64,000 nt of DNA from Arthrobacter sp. TPD3018 (GCA_003075315.1 QDFQ01000005.1:124001-188000), one strand, 5' to 3'; counted from the stretch's first letter, positions 52,971 through 63,739 are shown. The notes: generated from the sequence alone by a model not told the origin. Translations and numbers: made by a program.

Positions 52971-54614
52971 TCAGCGGCCCTGGCAGGCGAAGTAGATCGA
53001 GTTGAACGTCGGCGGGCCGAAGTCCTGCAGGGTGTCGTCCTTCGGCCGGATCGTCGTGCGGCCGCCGCTGGTCTGTTCGCCGGCCACCAGATTGATGCAG
53101 GCGACGTTGCTCACCGTCTTCACGATGCCGTTGACGTAGCGCATGTCCGACCCGCCACGCTGACGGATCGCAGCCGGCGCCAGCGCGGTTTGGATGAAGG
53201 TGAAGTTGGCGTAGGTCGAGAAGGTGCGCGGCAGCAGATCCTCGGCATTGTTCGAGTCGATCTCGGTCGAGAAGCTGTCGACCGTCGCGCCGCCGACGCG
53301 CTGTGCCGCGATCATGAACTGCATGAAGCCGCGATAGCCGTTGTCGATATCGAAGCCGTCGTCGTCGGCGCCGGTGATCGCGATATATTTGATGTTGGTG
53401 TTGCCGCCGAAGATCTCGATGCCGTCATCCGCCGAATTGTGGCTCTGGATGTGGTCGATGATCGTACCCGAGCCGGTGCCGCCCAGCGTCAGGCCCTGCA
53501 GCTCGTTGCCGTCGCTGATCGCGATGCCCGAATAGCGGATCTGGACGTAGGACATCTGGCCCGACGAATCGGCCGCGGTCGGCCCGCCGTAGAAGCGGCC
53601 GGTGACGCCCTCGATCGCCTGCTGGCAGGTGGTCGAGCTGCCCGCCGCATTGTTCGGGCCGGTGCCGCTGGCGCACACCCCGGTCGGCGCGCGGCCGAGC
53701 AGGATGATGCCGCCCCAATGGCCCTGGCTGGTTTCCGATTCGCCGGTCGCGGAGGTCACGTTCTGCTGCGAGGTGAAGATGATCGGCGCGTCGCGCGTGC
53801 CGATCGCCACCAGCTTCGAACCGCGGTTGACCAGCAGCAGGTCGTTGGTCGCCTCATTGGCGTTGGAGAAGACGGTCACGCCCGCCTCGATCGTCAGCGT
53901 CGCGCCGGTGCCACCGGTCGAGCCCAGATCGGTGCCGACCTCGGTCTGGCCGGTCAGGCGATAGGCGATGCCGGGGATGCGCGGCAGCGTCAGGCTGGTG
54001 GTAATCGCCTGCGGGATGTCGCACACCTTGAAGCCGCCGACGGTCGCCGCGGTCGCGGTGCCGCTGCCGCCGGTCGCGGTGGTCGTGCCCGTCGGGCAAG
54101 CGGTGCCGCTCGCCAGCGTGCCGATCGCCGGGACCGCTGTGCAGCGCGCGCCTGACCCACCAAACTCGGCCGCGGTCGAGTTGCAGGTCCAGCCTTGGAA
54201 GCTCGTATCGCTCGGGCCGTTCAGGGCACCGACGTAATTGGTGCTGGTGAAGAAGCTGTTGATCGACGACGGATCGGTCGCGGTGGTCAGCGAGGTCGAC
54301 GAGACGGGGTAGACGCCGTTCATCTGCGCGCCCGTGCCGTTGACGTTGTTGTTGCTGCCCGCATTTACGATCGCGAGTTGTTCGTCGGCGGTGATCGAAA
54401 TGCCATTCACCGTGGTGACGGCGGCGAACTGCGCCGCAGTGATCGCGCTGGGCGTCGGCGTGGGGGCGGTCGGCGTCGGCGTCGGGGCCGGCTGCACGAT
54501 CGTCACGCTGCCCGCGCCGGGCGAGGCGACGTTGTCCGCGCCGCCGCAGCCCGCCAGCGCGAGGCAGGCGGCGGACGTCATGAGGAATTTGCCGTAGCGC
54601 GTGGTGGTCACCAT
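52971..54614 (-). CDS. large lipoprotein, beta-helix-like, partner of the TonB receptor
   Basis: A 547-residue lipoprotein: signal peptide with lipobox L20-A-G-C23, Gly after the Cys (consistent with outer-membrane sorting), then a Pro/Thr linker (TPTPTAPTPTPSA) and a domain of about 450 residues full of short Asn/Gly/Ser turns (GGTGSGTIIDHIQSHNSADD, GIEIFGGNTNIKYIAITGAD) that suggest a right-handed beta-helix. It is rich in cysteines (C-terminal FACQGR). The same-strand TonB receptor gene follows 103 bases downstream. Its function is not known; as a surface lipoprotein it could be a type II secretion substrate that captures a ligand for the receptor. Confidence 0.72.
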   Translation of the reverse strand: MVTTTRYGKFLMTSAACLALAGCGGADNVASPGAGSVTIVQPAPTPTPTAPTPTPSAITAAQFAAVTTVNGISITADEQLAIVNAGSNNNVNGTGAQMNGVYPVSSTSLTTATDPSSINSFFTSTNYVGALNGPSDTSFQGWTCNSTAAEFGGSGARCTAVPAIGTLASGTACPTGTTTATGGSGTATAATVGGFKVCDIPQAITTSLTLPRIPGIAYRLTGQTEVGTDLGSTGGTGATLTIEAGVTVFSNANEATNDLLLVNRGSKLVAIGTRDAPIIFTSQQNVTSATGESETSQGHWGGIILLGRAPTGVCASGTGPNNAAGSSTTCQQAIEGVTGRFYGGPTAADSSGQMSYVQIRYSGIAISDGNELQGLTLGGTGSGTIIDHIQSHNSADDGIEIFGGNTNIKYIAITGADDDGFDIDNGYRGFMQFMIAAQRVGGATVDSFSTEIDSNNAEDLLPRTFSTYANFTFIQTALAPAAIRQRGGSDMRYVNGIVKTVSNVACINLVAGEQTSGGRTTIRPKDDTLQDFGPPTFNSIYFACQGR

Positions 54615-54963
54615 GATCGAAATGCTCCCGGTCGATATACTATGTCGCGAGGTCGGGCTGCGTGCCCGCGATCGACCAAGGTTCCCCCGTTCGCCGATCC
54701 CTGGAGCGGCGGTTAGGCGCGTTGAATGACGCCATCGTGAGGATTTCGAGACGTTACCGTTACGATATTACGACAGTGATGTGACACGCGAGGAAGGCAA
54801 GTCGTTGATTTTGCGACCGTCAGCCTGGCTCTAGCCCGTTGCGGGCGCTGCCCTGCCCTCGTGACAGGTGGCCGGAAATGACATCGTAGACGTTATGAGC
54901 CGGTAACCCGGGCACTCATATCCCGTGTACCACCCTGCGTGCTGTGGCAGGCCCCAAACGAAA
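54615..54963. other. intergenic region with few features
   Basis: No convincing gene is seen here. The region holds the Pho-box-like repeat at 54759-54787 and presumably the promoter of the lipoprotein gene, plus the approach to the terminator at 54964-54993. Confidence 0.6.
54759..54787 (-). promoter_or_regulatory. Pho-box-like direct repeats upstream of the lipoprotein/receptor genes
   Basis: On the minus strand the sequence reads GTGTCAC-ATCA-CTGTCGT-AATA-TCGTAAC: two 7-base repeats close to the PhoB half-site CTGTCAT, spaced by four bases, with a weaker third unit. This is the spacing of a PhoB box. It lies about 145 bases before the lipoprotein start codon. The second repeat matches at six of seven bases, the first at five. 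Confidence 0.45.
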
Positions 54964-54993
54964 GAGGGCGCCTTCCCACGGGAAGACGCCCTC
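54964..54993 (-). terminator. terminator of the small membrane protein gene
   Basis: A 14-base stem (GAGGGCGTCTTCCC pairs with GGGAAGGCGCCCTC, one G-T pair) with a two-base loop, followed on the minus strand by TTTCGTTTGG. It sits 24 bases after the stop codon at 55018. Confidence 0.75.
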
Positions 54994-55017
54994 GAAACAT
55001 CCGGCTTGGCGACGAGA

Positions 55018-55353
55018 TTACTTCTCGCCGTTGTCCTTCACGCCGACTGCCGGCACCGAGATGGTTTCCTTCTCGGTCTTCACCTTGGGCACCTCGACCG
55101 TCTTTTCGGTGGTGCCGACGACGACTTCCTTCGAATCGAGGTCGACCTTCGGCAGCGAACCGCCCTTGGCGCTGACGTCGACCGACGGCAGCGAGCCATC
55201 CTTCGTCACCTTCGCGCTCCAGAAACCGGTCGCAAACAGCAGGCCGACGATCACGATCGCAACGACCGCAACGATCGCCAGCACACGGCCCGCACCGCCG
55301 CGACGCTCCACCACGACGCGCTGTCCGGTCCGATCGGTCGTATAGTCTACCAT
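55018..55353 (-). CDS. hypothetical single-pass membrane protein
   Basis: A 111-residue protein with a basic N terminus (YTTDRTGQRVVVERRGGAGR), one transmembrane helix (about 25-46: VLAIVAVVAIVIVGLLFATGFW) and a periplasmic or cytoplasmic tail of low complexity with Lys/Val/Glu repeats (KVDLDSKEVVV, KTVEVPKVKTEKE). No known family is recognised; similar proteins are annotated as hypothetical in sphingomonads. The ATG at 55353 follows GGGAGAG. A one-mismatch EcfG-like promoter precedes it at 55383-55407. Confidence 0.7.
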   Translation of the reverse strand: MVDYTTDRTGQRVVVERRGGAGRVLAIVAVVAIVIVGLLFATGFWSAKVTKDGSLPSVDVSAKGGSLPKVDLDSKEVVVGTTEKTVEVPKVKTEKETISVPAVGVKDNGEK

Positions 55354-55382
55354 CACCACTCTCCCTGAAATGTGAAGGCGTT

Positions 55383-55407
55383 AAAGCGCGCCGGAAGACA
55401 TTGTTCC
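55383..55407 (-). promoter_or_regulatory. weak EcfG-like promoter
   Basis: Minus-strand GGAAC (55403-55407) is followed after 16 bases by CTTT (55383-55386), one base from CGTT. It lies 29 bases before the start codon at 55353, a suitable distance. Confidence 0.3.
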
Positions 55408-55488
55408 CGAACCGCAACGACAAAATGACAGGGATATGACACAAACGGGCAATGCCTCGTCCGGTCGATGGGGCGCCCGCAGCGCACC

Positions 55489-55522
55489 AAAAAGCCCGCC
55501 GGTCGATGCGACCTGGCGGGCT
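55489..55522 (-). terminator. intrinsic terminator after tRNA-Val
   Basis: On the minus strand AGCCCGCC ... GGCGGGCT (55515-55522 with 55493-55500) forms a strong 8-base stem with an inner 5-base stem GGTCG/CGACC, followed by TTTTTGG. It lies four bases after the encoded CCA end of tRNA-Val. Confidence 0.85.
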
Positions 55523-55526
55523 GATA

Positions 55527-55601
55527 TGGTGGGCGCGACAGGGATTGAACCTGTGACCCCACCCGTGTGAAGGGTGTGCTCTACCGCTGAGCTACGCGCC
55601 C
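55527..55601 (-). tRNA. tRNA-Val (CAC)
   Basis: Reverse complement is a 75-nt cloverleaf: acceptor GGGCGCG, anticodon stem-loop CACCC-TTCACAC-GGGTG (anticodon CAC after U33), T-loop GTTCAATCC and an encoded CCA. It lies downstream of the HU gene and is followed by an intrinsic terminator. Confidence 0.95.
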
Positions 55602-55708
55602 GAAACAGTTCGGAGGCGGGCCTTTAGGGGGCGGCGTGGCCCCCTGTCCAGTGCAAAATCCGCGCATCGAAAAATTCTCGCCGGAATATTGCCGCCCGCC
55701 CGGTCAGA

Positions 55709-55981
55709 TCAGTTGACCGAATCCTTCAGGCCCTTGCCGGCCTTGAACTTGGGCTGGCTCGACGCCTTGATCGTCATCGGCTCGCCGGTGCGCGGGTTGC
55801 GGCCCGTCGACGCCTTGCGCTTCGACACCGAGAAGGTGCCAAACCCGACCAGGCGCACTTCGTCGCCCTTTTTAAGGCTTGCGGAGATCGCGTCGAACAC
55901 CGCTTCGACGGCCTTGACCGCATCGCCCTTGGCGAGGCCCGACATGTCCGCGACAGTCGCGATCAATTCCTGCTTGTTCAT
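55709..55981 (-). CDS. hupB: HU family DNA-binding protein
   Basis: A 90-residue HU protein with the conserved start MNKQELIATVADMSGLAKGD, the GFGTFSVSKR stretch and the DNA-intercalating arm RNPRTGEPMTI. It bends and compacts DNA as a dimer. It follows lon by 160 bases on the same strand, the common lon-hupB order of proteobacteria. Confidence 0.95.
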   Translation of the reverse strand: MNKQELIATVADMSGLAKGDAVKAVEAVFDAISASLKKGDEVRLVGFGTFSVSKRKASTGRNPRTGEPMTIKASSQPKFKAGKGLKDSVN

Positions 55982-56141
55982 CGAGTTACTGCCCCCTTTG
56001 GCATGAGCGTCAGAATCATTGCCCCGCCGGAACAGCGAATAACGCTGTCGCGGCCGGGCATGTCAAATGATTATGGCCGCGCCCTCTCCGACGCGGCCGT
56101 TCGATAGCGTTAATACACGGACCCCAAGGGTCGCCAAGTGC

Positions 56142-58535
<2,394 letters not shown>

Positions 58536-58577
58536 GGATACTCCGACGCCGCCCGATACCGGGGCAGCCTTGCCCCC

Positions 58578-58606
58578 TATATGGGGTGGCTTGCGATAGG
58601 CATCAA
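58578..58606 (-). promoter_or_regulatory. sigma32-like heat-shock promoter of lon
   Basis: On the minus strand TTGATG (58601-58606) and CCCCATATA (58578-58586) are separated by 14 bases, close to the heat-shock consensus CTTGAAA-N13-17-CCCCATNT. lon is a standard sigma32 target. It lies 43 bases before the lon start codon. Confidence 0.5.
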
Positions 58607-58753
58607 TCGTTACGGGTCGGTATGCAAGCCTGCTGCTCGATCGGGGTCGGGCCAATCGCTTGGCTGGCAATCGCTTCGGCCCGGTCGCTTCGGACTTGTC
58701 ATCGCCCGGCCCAGCGTGGAAACCGGCGCTCGCCTGTCCCCAGGGAGAAACCG

Positions 58754-60451
58754 ATGTCGCCACGCCTGCCCTTCGCTGCCCTGCTGCTCCTGTCGACGGG
58801 GGTCCATGCTGCGGAAAAGGGCATGCCGCCGATCACCGCGCAGACCGCTTTGTCCGGTGGCCCGCTCGATCCCGCGCAGAAGAAGGTGACGCTCGACACC
58901 GCCGATCTCGCGATCGAAGTCGATCCGGTCCGCGAGGTGATCAACGGCACCGCGACGCTGACCTTCACCGCGCGCGACCGGATCAACAAGCTGGTCGTCG
59001 ATCTCGACAAGAATTTCACCGTCACGGCCGTACAGGTCGACGGGGTCGATGCGGGGTTCAGCAACCCCGAAGGCCGGATGACGATCACGCTCGCCAAAAA
59101 GGCGGCGAAGGACGCCAAGCTCACCGTCAAGATCGTCTATGGCGGCCGCCCGCACACCGCGGTGCGCGCGCCCTGGGATGGCGGCTTCGTCTGGACGAAG
59201 ACGCCCGATGGCCAGCCGTGGATCGCCACCGCGGTACAGATGGAGGGCTGCGACCTCATCTGGCCTTGCATCGATTACCCGACCTACGAACCGCAGAAGG
59301 TGACGCTGCACATCACCGTACCCAAGGGGCTGTCGGCGCCATCGAACGGCAAGCTGCTCGGCGTGGATCGCCTCGACGACGGCCGCTCGACGTGGAACTG
59401 GGAGGCCAAGCATCCGAATCTTTACGGCATCGCGCTCAACGTCGGGCCGTACGAACAGATCGCCAGCACCTACAAGAGCCGCTTCGGCAACGAAATTCCG
59501 ATGTTCTATTGGTATCTGCCCGGCGAAAAGGAAAAAGCGGAGAAGCTCTTCGCCGAATTCGCCCCCACGATCGACTTCTACGAATCGACGGTCGGCCCCT
59601 ACCCATGGGCGGACGAGAAGGTCGGCGTGGTCGAGACGCCGCACAAGGGCATGGAGCACCAGACGATCAACGCTTATGGCAACAATTACGCCAAGGCGCC
59701 CGAGGGGTTCGACTGGCTGTTCCAGCATGAATTTGGTCACGAATGGTTCGCCAACCAGCTTACCGCGAGCAACTGGGACGACTTCTGGCTGCACGAAGGC
59801 TTCACCGCCTATATGCAGCCGCTGTACGGGCGCTGGCGCGAGGGCGACGGCCGCTATACCGCGATGATGCTGGCGAGCCGTCCGGCCATCCTCAACGAAT
59901 CGCCGCTCGTCACCGGCAAGCCGCAGGCCGCCGAAGAGGTGTATGAGAAGGCGCCCGGCCGCGGCAGCGACATCTACAACAAGGGATCCTGGGTCCTTCA
60001 CACGCTGCGCAACGCAGTCGGCGACACGGCGTTCGCCGAAATCCTGCGTCGCGAGGTCTACGGCCGCTCCGATCCCGCGCCGGGCAACTTCGTGCCCCAG
60101 TTCCGCACGACGCCCGAATTCATCGCGATCGTCAACCAGGTGACCGGCCAGGACTGGCAGTGGTTCTTCGACACCTACCTCTACCAGGCCGCCTTGCCCA
60201 AGCTGGTGGTCAACCGCAACGCGACGCAGCTGACGCTGAAATGGGTCGCCCCGACCGGCAAACCCTTCCCGCTCCCCGTCGAGGTCGCGGTGGACGATGT
60301 CGTGCGCAAGGTGCCGATGACCGGGGGCCTTGCGACGATCACCGTACCGGCGGGCGCGCATATCGTCGTCGATCCGATGTCGCGCGTGCTGAAGCAGGAC
60401 GACGCCGTCGACGCCTATCAGGCGTGGAAGAAGGAACAGGCGAAGAAATAG
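58754..60451 (+). CDS. M1 family metallopeptidase (aminopeptidase)
   Basis: A 565-residue zinc peptidase with a signal peptide (MSPRLPFAALLLLSTGVHAA). The zinc motif is H325-E-F-G-H329 with the third ligand E348 (HExxH-x18-E). The exopeptidase motif, usually GAMEN, reads GMEHQ here. It has the M1 N-terminal beta domain and a shortened C-terminal domain (about 565 residues against 850-900 for PepN), so it is a compact periplasmic or secreted aminopeptidase-like enzyme. A related second gene follows 220 bases downstream. The start at 58754 follows GGGAG. It is divergent from lon. Confidence 0.93.
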   Translation: MSPRLPFAALLLLSTGVHAAEKGMPPITAQTALSGGPLDPAQKKVTLDTADLAIEVDPVREVINGTATLTFTARDRINKLVVDLDKNFTVTAVQVDGVDAGFSNPEGRMTITLAKKAAKDAKLTVKIVYGGRPHTAVRAPWDGGFVWTKTPDGQPWIATAVQMEGCDLIWPCIDYPTYEPQKVTLHITVPKGLSAPSNGKLLGVDRLDDGRSTWNWEAKHPNLYGIALNVGPYEQIASTYKSRFGNEIPMFYWYLPGEKEKAEKLFAEFAPTIDFYESTVGPYPWADEKVGVVETPHKGMEHQTINAYGNNYAKAPEGFDWLFQHEFGHEWFANQLTASNWDDFWLHEGFTAYMQPLYGRWREGDGRYTAMMLASRPAILNESPLVTGKPQAAEEVYEKAPGRGSDIYNKGSWVLHTLRNAVGDTAFAEILRREVYGRSDPAPGNFVPQFRTTPEFIAIVNQVTGQDWQWFFDTYLYQAALPKLVVNRNATQLTLKWVAPTGKPFPLPVEVAVDDVVRKVPMTGGLATITVPAGAHIVVDPMSRVLKQDDAVDAYQAWKKEQAKK

Positions 60452-60485
60452 TCCGTAGGTCAGACACACGCCGCCCAACGCCCTC

Positions 60486-60593
60486 CATCACCCCGGACTT
60501 GTTCCGGGGTCCACCGGGCCGCAAGGGGAGGACAAGAGGCTCAAACTTCTTCCCCAGCCGCACGGTGGACCCCGGAACAAGTCCGGGGTGACG
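60486..60593. repeat. REP-like inverted repeat, family D
   Basis: Ends CATCACCCCGGACTTGTTCC and the inverse GGAACAAGTCCGGGGTGACG, the same family as 41392-41499 and 49888-49995. It lies between the two M1 metallopeptidase genes and probably stops or stabilises the first transcript. Confidence 0.9.
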
Positions 60594-60671
60594 GCGAATT
60601 TGGGGCTGGCCGGTCGCGCACAAAGGCCGCGCCCCTTCCCTCAAAAACGAGAGCCGGGGTAAAGACGTCCC

Positions 60672-62366
60672 ATGCTCCTCCTCGCCCTGCTCGCCGCCGC
60701 TGCTACGCCGCTTCCCAAGAAGGGCGAGCCGCCGATCACCCCGCTCACCCAAACCTCCGGCGGCGTCCGCCCGGCCGAACAGCTCGCGCTGCGCTTCGAC
60801 CATGCCGATCTCACCTTCGAAGTGCTGCCCGACACCGAAACGCTGAACGGCACCGCGACGCTGCGCTTCACCGCCACCGCACCCGTCGCAACACTGTTGA
60901 TCGATCTCGACCGCAACCTGCCCGTCACGGCGATCACCATCGACGGCACACCCCTCACGCCGACGAGCTGGTCGAACCCCGAAGGGCGCCTCGCCATCCG
61001 CCTGCCGCGCGCGCTGAAAGCGGGAGAGAGCGTCACCGCACGCATCGTCTACGGCGGCCAGCCGCATGTCGCGGTGCGCGCGCCCTGGGACGACGGGATG
61101 GTCTGGTCGAAGACGCCCGACGGCCGCACCTGGTTCGCCACCACATCCGAAGGCTATGGCTGCGACCTGTTCTGGCCGTGCCTCGACTTTCCGACCGGCG
61201 AGCCCGCGCTGGTCGATATTCACATCATCGTACCCAAGGGCCTGAAGGCGCCTTCGAACGGCCGCCTGATCGGCGTCGACACCTTGCCCGACGGGCGCAC
61301 CCGTTGGAACTGGCGGACGCGCAACCCCAACACCTACGCCATCGCGCTCAACGTCGGGCCGTATGAGGAAATCAGCGGCACCTACAAAAGCCGGTTCGGC
61401 AACACGATCCCCATGTCCTACTGGTATCTGCCCGGCGAGAAGGCGCAGGCCGAACGTCTCTTCGCGGAGTTCGCGCCGACGCTCGATTTCTTCGAAACCA
61501 TGGTCGGCCCCTATCCCTTCGGCGACGAAAAGGTCGGCGTCGTCGAAACCCCGCACAAGGGGATGGAGCATCAGACGATCAACGCCTACGGCAACGACTA
61601 CGCCAAGACGCTGGAGGGCTTCGACTGGCTGTTCCAGCACGAATTCTCGCACGAATGGTTCGCCAACCAGCTCACCGCCGCCAATTGGGACGATTACTGG
61701 CTGCACGAAGGCTATGGCACCTACATGCAGCCCGCGTACGGCCAATGGCGCGAAGGCCGCGCGCGCTACGACGCGATGATGCAGGCCGAACGCGACAAGA
61801 TCGTGAACGCGCAGCCGATCGTGAAGGGCAAGGTCCTGACCGAGGAAGAGGTGTACGAAGCCGACAAGGGCGGCGCGGGCCAGGACATTTATTACAAGGG
61901 ATCGTGGATGCTCCACACCCTGCGCGGGCTGATCGGCGACGACGCCTTTTGGACGGTCACGCGCCTTGCCGTGTACGGTCGCCCCGATCCGCGCCCCGGC
62001 AATTTCCGCCCGCGCTTCGGTTCGACCGCGGAATATGAGACGCTCGTCCGGCAGGTGACGGGCAAGGACTATCACTGGTTCTTCGACGTCTATCTGCGCC
62101 AGGCAGCGCTCCCGGACCTCGTCGAGACGCGTGCCGGCGACCGCGTGACCTTCGCGTGGACGGTGCCCGGCGGCGGCGCCTTCCCCATGCCGGTCGACGT
62201 ACAGGTCGGCGCCACCAACACACGCCTGCCGATGACCGACGGCCGCGGCACGCTTACCATTCCGGTCGGCGCACACTATATCGTTGATCCCGATGCGAAA
62301 ATTCTGCGGCGCAGCGTCGCGGTAGAGGAGATGAGGGCATGGCGACCGACCCACGGCGCGCGCTGA
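60672..62366 (+). CDS. M1 family metallopeptidase, tandem paralogue
   Basis: A 564-residue M1 enzyme closely related to the upstream one by order of motifs: H323-E-F-S-H327 with E346, GMEHQ in place of GAMEN, and the same short C-terminal domain (WMLHTLRGLIGDDAFW, DYHWFFDVYLRQAALP). It has a short hydrophobic N terminus (MLLLALLAAAATP) as signal peptide. Many blocks agree (SRFGN, MEHQTINAYGN, WLHEG), so the pair arose by duplication, with sequence drift. The next small gene starts inside its 3' end. Confidence 0.92.
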   Translation: MLLLALLAAAATPLPKKGEPPITPLTQTSGGVRPAEQLALRFDHADLTFEVLPDTETLNGTATLRFTATAPVATLLIDLDRNLPVTAITIDGTPLTPTSWSNPEGRLAIRLPRALKAGESVTARIVYGGQPHVAVRAPWDDGMVWSKTPDGRTWFATTSEGYGCDLFWPCLDFPTGEPALVDIHIIVPKGLKAPSNGRLIGVDTLPDGRTRWNWRTRNPNTYAIALNVGPYEEISGTYKSRFGNTIPMSYWYLPGEKAQAERLFAEFAPTLDFFETMVGPYPFGDEKVGVVETPHKGMEHQTINAYGNDYAKTLEGFDWLFQHEFSHEWFANQLTAANWDDYWLHEGYGTYMQPAYGQWREGRARYDAMMQAERDKIVNAQPIVKGKVLTEEEVYEADKGGAGQDIYYKGSWMLHTLRGLIGDDAFWTVTRLAVYGRPDPRPGNFRPRFGSTAEYETLVRQVTGKDYHWFFDVYLRQAALPDLVETRAGDRVTFAWTVPGGGAFPMPVDVQVGATNTRLPMTDGRGTLTIPVGAHYIVDPDAKILRRSVAVEEMRAWRPTHGAR

Positions 62367-62611
62367 CCGGCAGCCCCTGGCCCGCCCGCTCGGCGGAGAT
62401 GGCAGCGATCTTCATGGTCGGCGACGGCCTGATCGGCCTTGCCCAACCCGACCGCCATGTCGATTTATGGAAGGACGCGGCCCTCGGCGCAGAGCGAGCC
62501 GTCCGCCCGTTCGTCGGCCACCCAGCCCGTCGCCGCGTCTACGCCCTCGCCCAGATCGCCGCGGGACTATGGCTCGCCAGTCATCAGCGCCCTAAGCCTA
62601 TCCGCGACTGA
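62339..62611 (+). CDS. short conserved protein overlapping the M1 gene
   Basis: A 90-residue protein starting with ATG 28 bases before the M1 stop. It has one mildly hydrophobic stretch (AEMAAIFMVGDGLIGLAQP) and a basic C terminus (HQRPKPIRD). No family is recognised. Overlap with the preceding gene suggests translational coupling, so it may be an accessory protein of the M1 enzyme. Its 3' end overlaps the converging PAS-like gene by 14 bases. Confidence 0.6.
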   Translation: MATDPRRALTGSPWPARSAEMAAIFMVGDGLIGLAQPDRHVDLWKDAALGAERAVRPFVGHPARRRVYALAQIAAGLWLASHQRPKPIRD

Positions 62612-63095
62612 GCGGCATCGCGGGCACCGGCATCGCCGCCCCATCGCCGTAAAGGTGCGATACGTCAGCCTTCCAACCCTTGAGGCACGTGACGGTCTTG
62701 CCCTCGCACACCGGCATCGTGACCAGTCGCACCCAACGGCGCCCGCCATCAACCGGTCGGATCGCGATGTCGAGCGTGAAGCCGCGGCGATGGCGGATCG
62801 CATGGGCGCGCAGCCGCTCCATCGCCGCCCGCGACGATTCCTCATACAGCGTCACGACCTCTTCGCGCAGCGGACAATGGTCGGCGGGATAGCCGAACAG
62901 GCGCCGCACGCTCGCCCCCCAGTCGAGCCGCTGCCCGGCCAGTTCGCAGCTCCACGCGCTCGCCAGCGTGTCGACCGGAGCAATAATCAGGTCGGATGGC
63001 GCGCTGTCCAGTTCGATCACACGCCCCAGATCGAAGCGATCGGCCATCCAAAGGGGCCAGCTGTGGTGAAGCGGTAAAGGCTCGGTCGGGATCAC
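62598..63095 (-). CDS. PAS-like domain protein
   Basis: A 165-residue protein with a PAS-fold-like core: strand/helix pattern APVDTLASAWSCELAGQRLDW, then SVRRLFGYPADHCPL, helix EESSRAAMERLRAHAIR, and the beta-strand signature GFTLDIAIRPVDGGRRWVRL found in PAS/PAC sensors. No output domain is present, so it would be a stand-alone sensor or a truncated signalling protein. It begins with GTG at 63095. The ligand is unknown. Confidence 0.6.
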   Translation of the reverse strand: MIPTEPLPLHHSWPLWMADRFDLGRVIELDSAPSDLIIAPVDTLASAWSCELAGQRLDWGASVRRLFGYPADHCPLREEVVTLYEESSRAAMERLRAHAIRHRRGFTLDIAIRPVDGGRRWVRLVTMPVCEGKTVTCLKGWKADVSHLYGDGAAMPVPAMPLSRG

Positions 63096-63147
63096 GCGCG
63101 GCGTCTCCTATACACCCCGCCCTAATTTAGATCATACTAACGTACCG

Positions 63148-63642
63148 TTACGGAAGCCTTTCCGTCGGCTCGACGCCCCACAGACGCGACACCTCGACGT
63201 AACCCGCCTGCCCTTTCACGTCGAAACGGCACCAGCCATTGCCGCATTCGCTCAGCCGCCCGACGACGCCCGGCGCCGCGCGCCACGACAGACCGGCGCC
63301 GGCGGACGGCTGCGCCCGCATATCGGCGGGTTGCTGCCCACGCACGATACCGGTGCGGCGTTCGCTGAGCAGTGCCGCCAGCATCCAACCCTGCGTACCG
63401 TCCGGGTCTTCCACCTTGCGCCACTGTTTGAACACGGCGACGACGCGCACGGGCAGATCGGCACGCTGATACAGCCAGCTCGCCGGATAGGTCTTGTCCG
63501 GCCCGGTCCGCATCCGCGCACGGCCTGCATTGATCGAGGCGTAATATGGCAATGTCTTCTTGGCGTCGGCCGCCAGCGCGCCGCCTTCCATAGCGACCGT
63601 CGCCAGCATCGCTGCCGCCCAGATCCGATGGCGCATCGTCAC
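63148..63642 (-). CDS. secreted SH3-domain protein
   Basis: A 164-residue protein with a signal peptide (MTMRHRIWAAAMLATVAMEG ... ALAADA) and two SH3-like repeats (ARMRTGPDKTYPASWLYQ, WRKVEDPDGTQGWML; then LSWRAAPGVVGRLSECGNGW and DVKGQAGYVEVSRLWGV). Such SH3 (SH3b-type) repeats are common in periplasmic proteins that may bind peptidoglycan. An ATG two codons later (63636) is possible. A perfect GC palindrome at 63675-63692 lies between it and the next gene. Confidence 0.8.
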   Translation of the reverse strand: MTMRHRIWAAAMLATVAMEGGALAADAKKTLPYYASINAGRARMRTGPDKTYPASWLYQRADLPVRVVAVFKQWRKVEDPDGTQGWMLAALLSERRTGIVRGQQPADMRAQPSAGAGLSWRAAPGVVGRLSECGNGWCRFDVKGQAGYVEVSRLWGVEPTERLP

Positions 63643-63674
63643 TGTCCCTTTTTCCCGTATATCCTCTCTCTAGC

Positions 63675-63692
63675 GCCACCGCGGGCGGTGGC
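63675..63692. repeat. GC palindrome between divergent genes
   Basis: GCCACCGC (63675-63682) and GCGGTGGC (63685-63692) pair exactly with a two-base spacer, between the SH3 protein gene (-) and the hydroxyacid dehydrogenase gene (+). It could be a hairpin or a regulator site. Confidence 0.35.
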
Positions 63693-63739
63693 AACGATGC
63701 GTTGACGTTCGCGCGCACCTTCGCCAAGCCGGACGGGCG

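Noticed and set aside
58610..62354. Long minus-strand open frames over both M1 peptidase genes.
   Set aside because: They are antisense to two genes with intact zinc motifs and give His/Arg/Asp-rich products without domains.
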